DNA of 64,000 nucleotides, taken from Streptomyces sp. NBC_00510 (lineage in GTDB: Bacteria > Actinomycetota > Actinomycetes > Streptomycetales > Streptomycetaceae). How positions within the stretch are numbered: the stretch's first letter is position 1; each line of letters starts with the position of its first letter. A program made the position numbers and the translations under genes. This document shows, one piece after another, positions 9,449-18,184 of this stretch. The stretch covers positions 434,001-498,000 of the forward strand of contig CP107851.1 in NCBI GenBank assembly GCA_036013505.1, given 5' to 3'. The notes beneath the pieces are model-generated. The model was not told the origin of the DNA. It worked only from the letters and a program-made list of their open reading frames with translations, and did not search any database.

Positions 9449-9569
9449 CGTCGCTGTCGCACGATCGAGGGGCGGCCTACCGAAAGCCACCCTTGACCTT
9501 TCCGCGGCCCGCTACACTCCAGCCGCCCAGTGAAACCCGCAGGTCAGACAGCGAAATCCTGCTGGAGTA
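9449..9569. repeat. Right 121-bp terminal inverted repeat of the IS701-type element
   Basis: It is the exact inverted counterpart of 7984-8104 and is followed directly by CTAG. Confidence 0.85.
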
Positions 9570-9573
9570 CTAG
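9570..9573. repeat. CTAG target duplication, copy 2 (shared)
   Basis: This CTAG is at once the right flank of the IS701-type element and the left flank of the IS5-type element, showing that the second insertion reused a copy made by the first. Confidence 0.75.
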
Positions 9574-10547
9574 GTGCTGTTTCTTGGATCTCCTGACGTG
9601 ATCATGCGTGTGGGTTGAGGCTGTTCAGCATGGTTGGCCGAGGAGACCTGACGAATGCGGAGTGGGGGCGGCTGGAGCCGCTCCTGCCTCGTGGTGGTGC
9701 GCGTGGCGGTCGGTGGAGCGAGCATCGGAGGGTCATCAACGGGGTGCTGTTCCGGGCCAGGACGGGGGTGCCGTGGCGGGACCTGCCTGAGCGCTTCGGG
9801 CCGTGGGAAACGGTCTACAAACGGCATCGTCGCTGGTCGGCGGACGGCACGTGGGACATGCTGCTGGCGCGCGTGCAGGCGGCCGAGAACGCCGAGGGCA
9901 GGATCGACTGGGATGTGTCGGTGGACTCCACGACGGCCCGGGCCCATCAGCATGCCGCCGGCGCCCGCCAAGCGGCCCCGCCGGTTATTGCTCCTGAAAA
10001 GGGGCCCCGCAGCGGCGCAAACCGGGGCGATCCGGAGCTGGCGAGCCTGTCCGTCCGCCTGGCGGAGGTGGTCAGGCAGGCGAGTGCTTAGGCCGTTCAC
10101 GCGGCGGCTTCACCACGAAGATCCACCTGTCGGCCGACGGCCGGTGCCGTCCGCTGTCCATCGTCCTGACGCCAGGTCAATACGGCGACAGCCCGCAGTT
10201 CCAGGCCGTACTGGAGAAGATCTCGGTGCCGTGCATCGGGCCCGGCAGGCCCCGCAACCGGCCGGACACCGTCAGCGCGGACAAGGCCTACAGCTCCCGC
10301 AGCAACCGCCGCTACCTGCGGCGACGCAAGATTCGGCACAGCATCCCCGAGCCGAAGGACCAGCGGGCCAACCGGCTTCGACAAACAGCGGTACAAGAAA
10401 CGCAACGTCGTCGAGCGGGCGATCAACCGCCTCAAGAACTTCCGGGCCGTGGCCACCCGCTACGACAAACGCGCCTACACCTACCTCGGAACCGTCACCG
10501 TCGCAGCCCTGGTGATCTGGCTCCGCACATGATCCAAGAAACAGTGC
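9574..10547 (+). mobile_element. IS5-family (IS427 type) insertion sequence, probably inactive
   Basis: This 974-bp element is flanked by CTAG on both sides. Its imperfect 17-bp terminal repeats share CTGTTTCTTGGATC, preceded by GTG on the left and GCA on the right. A CTAG or TA target is usual for the IS427 group. The transposase inside is split over three frames. It sits directly against the IS701-type element in the malic enzyme gene. Confidence 0.82.
9630..10532 (+). pseudogene. IS5/IS427-type transposase in three frames
   Basis: Part A (9630-10091) carries DLTNAEWGRLEPLLP and the catalytic WDVSVDSTTARAHQHAAGA. Part B, in another frame from about 10080, carries LGRSRGGFTTKIHLSADG and DTVSADKAYSSRSNRRYL. 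Part C, back in the first frame from about 10375, carries FDKQRYKKRNVVERAINRLK with the last acidic residue and ends at 10532. The A-to-B change can be programmed frameshifting in this group. The B-to-C change lies in a conserved region and looks like a mutation, so the enzyme is probably dead. Confidence 0.8.
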
Positions 10548-10551
10548 CTAG
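10548..10551. repeat. CTAG target duplication, copy 3
   Basis: Right flank of the IS5-type element and the point where the N-terminal part of the malic enzyme frame resumes. Confidence 0.7.
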
Positions 10552-11829
10552 GCGGGTGGGATTGGACATGGGCAGGATAATCGGCCGGTCGACGTGTGCG
10601 GCCATGGTGCGGACGATGTCCTCGGTGAAGGCGCCGCTCTGGCCGGAGGTGCCGATCAAGATGGTGGGCCGCACCCGTGCGACGACTGCGGCCAGCGGGA
10701 TGCCGCCGACCGTATCGTCGTACTGCCAGCCCTCGACGTCGACCGAGGGGCGGGTGTAGCGCAGTTGGAAGTCTTGGGTGCCGGTCTGGTTTTCAGTGAG
10801 CAGTCCGTGACGGTCCAGTGCCCAGATCCGGGCGGTGGCCTGCTCGGGGCTCAAGCCGTCGGCGATGAGGGCGTCACGCAGCTGGTCGGCGATGCCGATG
10901 CCTGCGGTGCCGGCGCCGAAGACGACGATGCGGTGCTCGCGCAGTGGAAGACTGCTGGCGGCGACGCCTGACAGGACAGCGGCCAGATTGACGGCGCCGG
11001 TGCCCTGGATGTCGTCGTTGAAGGTGAAAACCTTCTCCCGGTAGCGCTCCAGGATGCGGCGGGCGTTGGCCGGGCCGAAGTCCTCCCAGTGCAGCAGAGC
11101 CGTCGGGAACAGTGTCGTGGCCGCACCGACAAAGGCGTCGATGAAGGAGTCATAGGTTTCCCGGTCGAGGCGCTTGTGGTGGGTGCCGAGGTAGAGCGGG
11201 TTGTCGAGGAGTTCCTCGCGGTTCGTGCCGGCGTCCAGCATCACCGCGAGGGTGCGGTGCGGGTCGATACCCGCAGCCGCGGTGTAGACCGCGAGTTTGC
11301 CGACCGCGATGTCGATGCCGCCCACGCCCCAGTCGCCGATGCCGAGAACGGCTTCGCCGTCTGTGGCGACAATGAGGTCCACGTCATCCGAGCCGAGACC
11401 TGAGGCGCGAAGGGAGCGTTCGATGTCCTCGGGGGCATCGGCGCTCAAGTAGATACCGCGGGGACGGCGGTATTCGAAGCTGTAGCGCTCAATTGCGGTG
11501 CCCACGGTAGGGGTGTAGACGATGGGCAGCATCTCCGCCAGGTGGTCGCCGATCAGCCGATAGAACAGCACCTCGTTACGGTCGTGCAGCGCGCTCAGGT
11601 ACACGTGCTTGGCCAGATCGGAAGGCTGCGCGCGGTACTGCTGATACGCCCGCTCCCCCTGCTGTTCAAGGGTTAGCACCTGCGCGGGAACCAGACCCAC
11701 CAGATCCAGCTCACGCCGCTGCTCCAGCGTGAACGCGGTGCCGCGGTTCAGGCGGGGATTGGTCAGCACCGCCCGTCCGCGATCGGTGGTCTCAAGGACA
11801 GGTGCCGGTTGCTGTAGTTGCTCGGACAT
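10552..11829 (-). pseudogene. NAD-type malic enzyme, 5' part (N-terminal 426 residues)
   Basis: The enzyme would convert malate to pyruvate and CO2 with reduction of NAD. Visible motifs are LPIVYTPTVGTAIERYS (Tyr of the active site), LGIGDWGVGGIDIAVGKLAVY, MLDAGTNREELLDNPLYLG, FNDDIQGTGAVNLAAVLSG and the nucleotide fold VVFGAGTAGIGIADQL. Coding stops making sense after SNPTR, where the IS5 element begins. The ATG at 11829 has CTGGAG upstream; the longer frame to 12150 has no family character. The rest of the gene is at 7558-7979. A protein made from this part would lack the C-terminal quarter. Confidence 0.92.
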
Positions 11830-12055
11830 GACTCGACTCCAGGGTGACGCGGTGAGAAGGAAAGGGATGCCGACCAGCTTCCCCCCACACCCATTCCTGA
11901 TCTGCCCCTCGATTTCGACGGTTTCTACCTCGGGCATCAGCTGAGCGTGGCCAGGACTCAACGCCGCAGCCGTCGGCACACCTTCATGTACCTCATCGTG
12001 GGCGGGGAATCGTTGCCGGATTGCGCAGGAGGAGGGTCGTCGCTGGCGGCTGGCA

Positions 12056-12592
12056 TTACGTTGATGCGCAGGACGACGGAAGTGCTTGGAAGGGCGTCGC
12101 TGCGAGATGACTCCAGCGGAACTCCAAGCCGTCGGGCTGGTGGAGTACAAGGTGGTCCGGTGCTAGAACGCTGAGGAGTTGCTGGGCGCGGTCGTTAGTA
12201 GGAAGCACGGACGCCTTGAAGAGTAGAATGCCACGCTGAAGCGCGATGTCCCTCAACGCGATGAGCAGGTCTCGTGCAACCCCCTGGCGCTGCCAGGCGT
12301 CTGCCACGAGTACGCTAATCTCCGCCAGCCGAGGGACTTCAGACGTAGCGGCGTAGCGTGCTACGCCAATGATCTCGTCGCCGTCCAGGGCAACCAGCGC
12401 TTCCCGGCAGTTGTGGTCGACGTCCATGAGATGATCAAGGAAAACTTCACTCATCTCGTTCAGCACTCCGTGGAACCGCATGTAGCGACTCTCCTCGGAC
12501 AGGCGCGGGCAGAGGTCCCTCAGGCGTTGCCGATCTCCCGGATGGCCCAGAACCCGGACCTGCGGCGCATTTGCACGTTCTGCACTGGACAT
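12056..12592 (-). CDS. GNAT family N-acetyltransferase
   Basis: This 178-residue protein has the GNAT core. Strands and the acetyl-CoA loop are visible as EALVALDGDEIIGVARYAA, EISVLVADAWQRQGVARDLL (motif A, QRQGVA) and LLFKASVLPTNDRAQQLL (motif B). It resembles the acetyltransferase domain appended to some acyl-CoA synthetases and universal-stress-type GNATs; the substrate is not predictable. The ATG at 12592 has AAGAAGG upstream, and the longer frame to 12649 is rejected. The malic enzyme part follows 226 bp downstream on the same strand. Confidence 0.83.
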   Translation of the reverse strand: MSSAERANAPQVRVLGHPGDRQRLRDLCPRLSEESRYMRFHGVLNEMSEVFLDHLMDVDHNCREALVALDGDEIIGVARYAATSEVPRLAEISVLVADAWQRQGVARDLLIALRDIALQRGILLFKASVLPTNDRAQQLLSVLAPDHLVLHQPDGLEFRWSHLAATPFQALPSSCAST

Positions 12593-12779
12593 GGCTGGCC
12601 TTCTTCCCTCAAGTTTGGGAGATCCCCATCGCGCAACGTTGCCGCGCACGATAGGCGTGGAGATTCGCCAGGCAGTCCGTGTTCCGCCACATCATCAGGC
12701 GGCGCGGGTCTCATCATGCCGGGTCTGCCTAGCCGCGACGCGCGGCGTGGTCACAGTGAGCCGCCGCGCTTTGCTGCCG

Positions 12780-12952
12780 CCAAGATGAATCACAGGCGAC
12801 TGGCCCGCGGCTACCAATTACACCCGCACCGCTCCGAAGCCACGGTCCACCTCGCGATGGTCAACCTCATGACCCGCAGGCTCACCGCCGGATACACGCC
12901 CGCATGGCGCGGTCAATTACCTGAAAACCGCCAGTCCGTGATGAAACGGTGA
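12780..12952 (+). pseudogene. IS5-family transposase C-terminal remnant
   Basis: The frame reads NHRRLARGYQLHPHRSEA, then HLAMVNLMTRRLT and PAWRG, which is the conserved C-terminus of an IS5 subgroup (family pattern RLxRDYETxPxxSEAMIHxAMxxLMxRRLT). Nothing of the catalytic domain precedes it. Confidence 0.65.
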
Positions 12953-13011
12953 GAGGAAGCACCCCTCTGAGGCTGGGCGGGTGGGTAGGTGGTCGTGGGG
13001 CTCCTCGGTGG

Positions 13012-13761
13012 TCACTTGGCGGCCTCGGCGGTCGGTGCCTGCGTGTCGGTTGTTGTGGGCGTGAATGAGGACGTGGTGGCGAAGGTTCCAGTGGTGAGCG
13101 ACGGCAGTATGGCGTGCATGTCGGCGGTGAGCTGGTCGGCGAAGACCTCGTGGGCATCGGCGTCGAGTGCGTCGAGGATCCGCTTGGCGATGTCGCCGGG
13201 GCTGGATTTTGGGACGTCCAGGCCCTTGGTCATCGGGGTGTCGACGTAGGCGAAGTGCGCGCCGATGACCAAGGTCGACTGGCCGGCAAGCTCGGTGCGC
13301 AGGGCGTTGGTCAGGCCCCACAATGCGGTCTTTGTCGGCGCGTAGGAGCCGGCCCTGGTCAGCCAGCTCCTGATGGAGTTGACGTTGATGACCGCTCCTC
13401 CACCCCGCTCGGCCAGCGTCGGGGCCAGAGCCCGTACGAGCGCGAGGGGGCCGAACAGGTTGGTCTCGTAGGTGCTGCGGATGTCCTCGAGGTCCGAGGT
13501 CAGCAGTGAGGGGTCACCGGACGCGCCGGCGTTGTTGATCAGCACGTCGATGTCGGTTGCCAGGTCCGCCACCGCTGCGATGTCCGCAGTGTTGGTCACG
13601 TCCAGCGACAACGGCACGACCCGAGGGTCCTGCCGCGCCGTCTCACGGCGTGCGCCGGCGTACACCTTCGCCGCCCCGCGCTCGAGCAGTTGTCGCACCA
13701 GTTCAGAGCCGATGCCGCCGCTGGCGCCGGTCACCAACACCACTTTCCCGTCAACCTGCAT
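13012..13761 (-). CDS. Short-chain dehydrogenase/reductase
   Basis: This 249-residue SDR has TGASGGIG (cofactor loop, residues 12-19), LINNAGASG, the catalytic Ser in NVNSIRS, and YAPTK with the catalytic Tyr and Lys. A tail of about 20 residues rich in Thr and Ala extends beyond the fold. The ATG at 13761 has GGGGAG upstream. The apparent longer frame to 14163 is an accidental in-frame joining to an IS110 transposase fragment and is rejected. An inverted repeat ACTTCA-N5-TGAAGT lies 20 bp upstream of the start. It is distantly related to the twin SDRs at 24.2 and 27.8 kb. Confidence 0.86.
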   Translation of the reverse strand: MQVDGKVVLVTGASGGIGSELVRQLLERGAAKVYAGARRETARQDPRVVPLSLDVTNTADIAAVADLATDIDVLINNAGASGDPSLLTSDLEDIRSTYETNLFGPLALVRALAPTLAERGGGAVINVNSIRSWLTRAGSYAPTKTALWGLTNALRTELAGQSTLVIGAHFAYVDTPMTKGLDVPKSSPGDIAKRILDALDADAHEVFADQLTADMHAILPSLTTGTFATTSSFTPTTTDTQAPTAEAAK

Positions 13762-13780
13762 GAAACTCCCCTCGTATCTA

Positions 13781-13797
13781 ACTTCAGTTTTTGAAGT
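13781..13797. promoter_or_regulatory. Candidate operator upstream of the SDR
   Basis: ACTTCA-GTTTT-TGAAGT is a perfect 6-bp inverted repeat with a 5-bp spacer, 20 bp upstream of the SDR start. The nearby HxlR regulator (14926) is a possible binder. Confidence 0.45.
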
Positions 13798-13834
13798 CAG
13801 CTCACTGTACCATGGTGACTCCAGTACGGTGAAG

Positions 13835-14115
13835 CCAAGGTTGAAGAGGGAAAGCCCATGCAGCTGCTGGAACCGCTGTCGAACCGAGAGCGGTAGCCCA
13901 TGGCCGGCCGGCGTGGCCACTAGCAGTCCCCGGGAGGTCTCGATCGGGATCGGACCGTTTGGGCTGTCACCGTGCTCGGCAAGCAGCCACAGCAGGTCGT
14001 GGAAGCCTGCCGTATCGTCGCTGATTCTCAGTTTGCCGAGCAGCCGGGCGTCGGAGTCGACCACCGCCACGTCGTGGCGGTCCTCAGCCCAGTCGATTCC
14101 GCAGGTCACGTGCAC
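13835..14115 (-). pseudogene. IS110-family transposase N-terminal remnant
   Basis: A frame opening VTCGIDWAEDRHDVAVVD and running to IPIETSRGLLVA is the DEDD catalytic N-terminus of IS110 transposases. Family similarity stops near 13860 and the rest of the protein is absent. The fragment provides the region just upstream of the SDR promoter. Confidence 0.75.
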
Positions 14116-14211
14116 CGCGCGCTCCTCTACAAGCCTCACTGTCGTCCGTAAGCGTTGAGCCACGGCAGGACCACCCGGCGACCTACTCGCTGGAGCATTG
14201 AAGGTCAGGGG

Positions 14212-14890
14212 TGCCGCATGAAGCCGTCGAGGGTGTCGGGCCGGTACTGGAGGCGCTTGAGCCGGTTGCGGACGAGGGTCTCGAGGCGGTCGAGGGCGAG
14301 GTTGGCCAGGCTGCGTTTGGCGTGTGTCCCCCTTGGCGGGGTTGAGGTCGGGTGAGTGGACGGGGAGCAGGACACCGCCAGCCAGGCACGTTCGGCGATA
14401 AGCTCGCGTATGGCGTGGAGACGTTGATGTTCAGGCGGTCCCAGACCAGCACGATCGGGGCCTTGACGAGCTGGTGGACACCGTCGATCAGCGCGATGAA
14501 GTCACGTTCGCCCAGGCTGCGGCGCTTGCCTTTGCCAGCGGGGTGGGTGCACAAGCGGTGACACAACCTGGCCAGGAGCTGGGCCGCATCGCGATCAGCA
14601 CGGCCACCGACAGTCGTCCGGGGCGTTGGCCACTGACTGCCACGACCGGGTGTCCAGGCCAGCTCCAGGTGCGCCCTTTGGGCGGTCGGCGGGTGAAGCC
14701 TGCCTCGCCCTCGAGGCAGTTGCATCCTCCGCAGGCCGCCTGGGTTCTTTCACCTCGTCCCAGGTCGCCTCCTTCCAGGCGGTGACGGCCCGCTCGTCGC
14801 GCTCGGCGACCCGTCGTCCGGGGATGTGCGGGCTAAGACCCAGCCGGTGCATCAACCGCATCGCACCCGAGACGTTGGAGGCACGCCTGA
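14212..14890 (-). pseudogene. IS630-family transposase, multiply frameshifted
   Basis: Pieces of the DDE domain are visible in different minus-strand frames: LGERDFIALIDGVHQLVKAP followed by IVLVWDRLNINVS. The C-terminal part RLKRLQYRPDTLDGFMRH ends at the stop at 14212-14214. The family order is preserved but the frame changes several times. Confidence 0.7.
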
Positions 14891-14925
14891 CTTCGGTAAT
14901 CTGTGGTCAGCCGTAGCATGGAGTC

Positions 14926-15396
14926 ATGACTCTGACACTTGACGGCCGACTGGCGCCGCTTAACTGGTCTCCCGAGAACTGCTCGATCAGGCGCACTCTG
15001 GATCTACTCGGCCCCGCCTCCTCGATTCTCATCTTGCGTGAGGCGTTGTACGGCACAAGGCGCTTCGATCAGTTCGCGGAACGCCTTGGCATGTCGGAAA
15101 CGAGTATCGCGGCGCGGCTCAAACAGTTGACGCAGGCGGGGGTGCTCGAACGCCAGCAGTACCGGGAGCCCGGCAGCCGCCCGCGGGATGAGTACGTGCT
15201 GACGCAGCGCGGTGAGGACCTCGCCCCGGTTCTGCTGGCCCTCATGCAGTGGGGCAACTGCTATCTGCAGGAGGATCCGGCACCCTTGCACCTCGTCGAC
15301 GCGGCGGGCGAGCCCGTGCGTGTGGCCTTTCAGCGTGCAGACGGCAGCACGGTTGCACCGGAGGAACTGCACCTTCGCTCCGCCCAGGACCTCTGA
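14926..15396 (+). CDS. HxlR family winged-helix regulator
   Basis: This 156-residue protein begins with the HxlR entry sequence WSPENCSIRRTLDLLGPASS and a winged helix that includes RRFDQFAERLGMSETSIAARLKQLTQAGVL and the wing RPRDEYVLTQRGEDL. The region is quoted in parts; together it spans residues 15-95. The Cys in ENCSIRRT corresponds to the position used for redox or electrophile sensing in some HxlR proteins (inference). It is 123 bp upstream of an alpha/beta hydrolase gene in the same direction, which it may control together with the SDR at 13 kb. Confidence 0.88.
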   Translation: MTLTLDGRLAPLNWSPENCSIRRTLDLLGPASSILILREALYGTRRFDQFAERLGMSETSIAARLKQLTQAGVLERQQYREPGSRPRDEYVLTQRGEDLAPVLLALMQWGNCYLQEDPAPLHLVDAAGEPVRVAFQRADGSTVAPEELHLRSAQDL

Positions 15397-15477
15397 CTCC
15401 CCACCTGGCTTGTGTTCACTGAGGTCAGGTGTAGGCTGGCTGTCGCAGCCACTAGTCAGGTTGCGTGCAACTCGTCA

Positions 15478-15501
15478 ATGCGGCGCCAAGAGGCGCCGCA
15501 T
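15478..15501. promoter_or_regulatory. Perfect 10-bp stem-loop in the leader of the hydrolase gene
   Basis: ATGCGGCGCC, loop AAGA, then GGCGCCGCAT forms a perfect 10-bp stem ending 18 bases before the GTG start at 15520. It could be an operator, a terminator of the HxlR gene or a leader structure; the sequence alone cannot decide. Confidence 0.5.
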
Positions 15502-15519
15502 GCTTCTGAAAGGCCTCAC

Positions 15520-16383
15520 GTGTCCACACTTTATGCAAATACTCCCATCCAGCATGCTGAGGTCGGAGGCACCCGCCTCGCGTACCGGGAGTTCGGCGAC
15601 CGCACGGGCGTGCCGCTCATCCTGTTCAGTCGTTTCCGCGGCAGCATCGATGACTGGGATCCCTCGGTTATCGAGCGACTCGCTGCCGAACGCCACGTCA
15701 TCGTCTTCGACAATGCGGGCGTCGGATTCTCCGACGGCAAGGTCGGGGCCGATATCGCGGAGATGACCGACACGGCGATTCACCTCCTTGAAGAGCTCGG
15801 CATCCCCCAGGCGGACATGCTGGGATTCTCAATGGGCGGCTACATCACGGAGCGCCTGGCGCTCACGCGGCCGGACCTCGTGCGCTACCTGATCCTTGTC
15901 GGCACGGGAGCAGGCGGCGGCGAAGGAGCAGTGCTCCAGGGCCCCGAGATCGAGGAATGGCTCAAGTCTGGCCGCAGCATGCAGGAGATACTCGAGGCGA
16001 TCTGGTTCAGCACCTCCGAAACCGGCAAGGCTGCCACCGCGAACTACCTGGCACGCATCTACACGCCGGAGCGGCCCGAGCGAGCCAACGTCACCGACGA
16101 GGCCGGAGTCGCGCTCCGCAAGGCGATCAACGACTGGTGGGCCGGCGAGGGCGCGACCCTGGAAGAACTGCACAAGATTGAGCAGCCCACGCTCATCGTC
16201 AACGGCATCCGGGACGCGATGGTCCCGTCGCCGAACTCGTTCCTGATGGCCCAGAAGATCCCCAACTCGCAGCTCATCCTCTACCCCGACTCGGGACACG
16301 GCTCACTGTTCCAGTACCCGGAAGCGTTCTCGCAGGCGGTGCTCGACTTCATCACAACCCACGAGAGCGGCGGCCTTCGCTAA
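15520..16383 (+). CDS. Alpha/beta hydrolase (serine type)
   Basis: This 287-residue protein has the nucleophile elbow GFSMGG (Ser), the acid in NGIRDAMVPSPNS and the base His in YPDSGHGSLFQYP. This order and the short lid fit esterases, haloperoxidase-like hydrolases and C-C hydrolases. The oxyanion region reads LILFSRFRGSIDDWD instead of the usual HG dipeptide, a pattern found in one actinobacterial subgroup. The GTG at 15520 has GAAAGG 6 bases upstream; the frame extends to 15412 without family support. The HxlR gene precedes it and a small NTF2-like gene follows in the same direction. Confidence 0.85.
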   Translation: MSTLYANTPIQHAEVGGTRLAYREFGDRTGVPLILFSRFRGSIDDWDPSVIERLAAERHVIVFDNAGVGFSDGKVGADIAEMTDTAIHLLEELGIPQADMLGFSMGGYITERLALTRPDLVRYLILVGTGAGGGEGAVLQGPEIEEWLKSGRSMQEILEAIWFSTSETGKAATANYLARIYTPERPERANVTDEAGVALRKAINDWWAGEGATLEELHKIEQPTLIVNGIRDAMVPSPNSFLMAQKIPNSQLILYPDSGHGSLFQYPEAFSQAVLDFITTHESGGLR

Positions 16384-16504
16384 CCGCAACCGGTCCGGCT
16401 CGTCTGCACCGCGCCGACCGTGGATGCGGCCACGACACGGTTCCTGCAGTTCGCAACGACAGGGGGCGGGGCCGGACCCACCCGCACCTTCAGATAGGCA
16501 CTAC

Positions 16505-16927
16505 ATGAGCAGCATCCACGAACCGATTCCCGAGGCGGCGAACCTCACCTACTTCCCGGAATGGCTCAACCAGTTGCGAGACGACGTCGTGCTCAGGGCC
16601 ACGGCGCTCAACGGCGAGCTCCAGGGCGCTGACAAGCTCCGGGCGGTCATCGGTTTCGCCCGCACCCTATATGAATTCCAGGACTTCCGATTCGCCGGAA
16701 AGTATGACGACGGATTCATCGAGGAATATGCCGCACAGGTTGGAGGACACCCGATCAACACGGTCGTCATCGTGCATTACGACGACGAGGGCAAGGTCGA
16801 AAGCGTCACCATCAATCACCGCCCGCTCACCTCGATGCTGCACTTCTCCTCGAAAATGCGGGAACAGTTCGGCGACACGTTCGGCCCGAACCGCTTCTAC
16901 AGCGGCGAACTGCCCGCCGACTCCTGA
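16505..16927 (+). CDS. SnoaL/NTF2-like small protein
   Basis: This 140-residue protein is compatible with the NTF2-like cone fold: an N-terminal helix (AANLTYFPEWLNQLRDDVV), then a DFRFAGKYDDGFIEEYAAQV stretch and alternating strands NTVVIVHYDDEGKVESVTI and HRPLTSMLHFS. Such proteins act as small hydrolases, isomerases or ligand carriers. Being 121 bp downstream of the hydrolase suggests co-expression. The ATG at 16505 is chosen because homology-like sequence starts there. The function is not established. Confidence 0.65.
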   Translation: MSSIHEPIPEAANLTYFPEWLNQLRDDVVLRATALNGELQGADKLRAVIGFARTLYEFQDFRFAGKYDDGFIEEYAAQVGGHPINTVVIVHYDDEGKVESVTINHRPLTSMLHFSSKMREQFGDTFGPNRFYSGELPADS

Positions 16928-17082
16928 GGCCCGGATCCAGCAAGTCATCATCTCATTTGGTGAGTTCGAAAACCTGTCGCCGTAAGGATCGTTGAGCGGC
17001 TGATGTCGGAGGCACCGACCCGTCCGCACGCAGGGCGGCTTCAAATTCCAGGTCGGAGCGGGGTGTCGATGATACCCGAGAT

Positions 17083-17660
17083 TTAAACGGTGTCTTCGGA
17101 TGTGTCCCGGATCGCTCGGGTGGCCTTGGCGATGTTGTCGGTTCCCAGCAGTCGCAGCCTGCCGATGGCCAGGTTCCCTAAAGCGGCCATCGCCCGCGGC
17201 GTGTTACCGGTGTGGACGGCGGAGGCATCCTCGGCGAACACCACATCCCTGACCGTGATACTGGTGCGCAGGTTCCCGATAGCTGGAACTTTCAATTCCC
17301 CGGTTCCCGCAGACGTATCCGCGCAGTTCGGTGGAACTGGCCTGGCGGGTATCGAGGCTGGTAAGGGCGCATACCGTCGTCCGGATCTGCTGGCTACCGC
17401 CTCCTGGCGGCACCAGTGGATGCGTAAAGCCAGCCGTGATTGTGGGAAGGCGATCCTGCCCAGGAATCAAGTGGCTCCAGCAGCTGGCGGAAGGTGGCGG
17501 TCTCGTTGGTCTTGGCCCCACCTTCCGCTGGGCAAGGGTGACTAGTGGCGTGCGTGACGGCGGACAGCAGGTGCCGGTGGCGCTGCTGTCGGTGCGCGGA
17601 GCCGGACAGCGCCTGGCCGTCCACCGCGACCGCCGGCCGCAGCGCCGAGCCGGTGACGCG
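17083..17660 (-). pseudogene. ISAs1-family transposase remnant
   Basis: Minus-strand frames carry, in family order, [57 protein letters not shown] and finally [20 protein letters not shown] to the stop at 17083. These are hallmark stretches of ISAs1 (H-repeat type) transposases. At least three frame changes separate them, so the gene is dead. Confidence 0.75.
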
Positions 17661-17665
17661 GGCAG

Positions 17666-17930
17666 TGTGGAACTTCGCCGCCGCATGCGTGACTACGTCC
17701 GCGGACTTCTGGCACCGGTGGCCCGCAAGAACACCTGGCAACTGGTCGAGCAAGCGGGCCACTCCACTCCCGACGGTCTGCAGCACCTGCTCGCCGGTGC
17801 GAAGTGGCAGCCCGACGACATCCGCGACGACGTGCAGAAATACGCTGCCAACAGACTCCGCGAGGACGACGGGGTCCTCGTCGACGACACCGGGTTCACC
17901 GAGAAGGGCACCCGCGCCCTAGGCTCTCCA
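17666..17930 (+). pseudogene. IS701-family transposase remnant
   Basis: The frame VELRRRMRDYVRGLLAPVA, then KNTWQLVEQAGHSTPDGLQH and VLVDDTGFTEKGTR closely follows the N-terminal 130 residues of the complete IS701 transposase at 8139. It begins and ends abruptly, abutting the ISAs1 debris on the left. One codon is missing in the VLIIDDTGF motif. Confidence 0.8.
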
Positions 17931-18184
17931 GCCACTGTCAGGCCGCTGGAGAGCCGCAAGGGTGTTCCGGTGCCGCAAAGTGATTGCCACCGGTGCAACT
18001 TCTTTGGAGCCATCTCGTGTTCGCTTGCCCGGGAGACGGCGGTACTCAAGGGCCCTGACGTGTCGCTTGGTGCGTGCGACCGCTACCGCGCCGATCCTGA
18101 CGGTGCCGTGGCTTCGGCGACACTGCTGAGTGCCGCCGGAGTCTCGTGGGAGCCTGTGGCTGCCCGGGACGGGTATGTCCCGGC

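Larger units (their letters stand above)
7984..9569 (+). mobile_element. Complete IS701-family insertion sequence with 121-bp inverted repeats
   Basis: This 1586-bp element is bounded by CTAG on both sides, matching the YTAR target preference of IS701-type elements. Its ends are identical inverted copies: bases 7984-8104 equal the reverse complement of 9449-9569 over 121 bp by eye. Terminal repeats of this length are far longer than the usual few tens of bases. One intact transposase lies inside. Element, ends and target duplication are all intact, so it may be recent and mobile. It inserted into the malic enzyme gene. Confidence 0.88.

Noticed and set aside
10080..10095. The first frame change in the IS5-type transposase as a disabling mutation
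   Set aside because: Programmed frameshifting at this place is usual in the IS427 group; only the second change near 10375 is taken as damage.
13012..14163. A single 383-residue protein joining an IS110 N-terminus to an SDR
   Set aside because: The joined frame is accidental: the SDR has its own ATG with a good ribosome site at 13761, and the transposase part breaks off near 13860.
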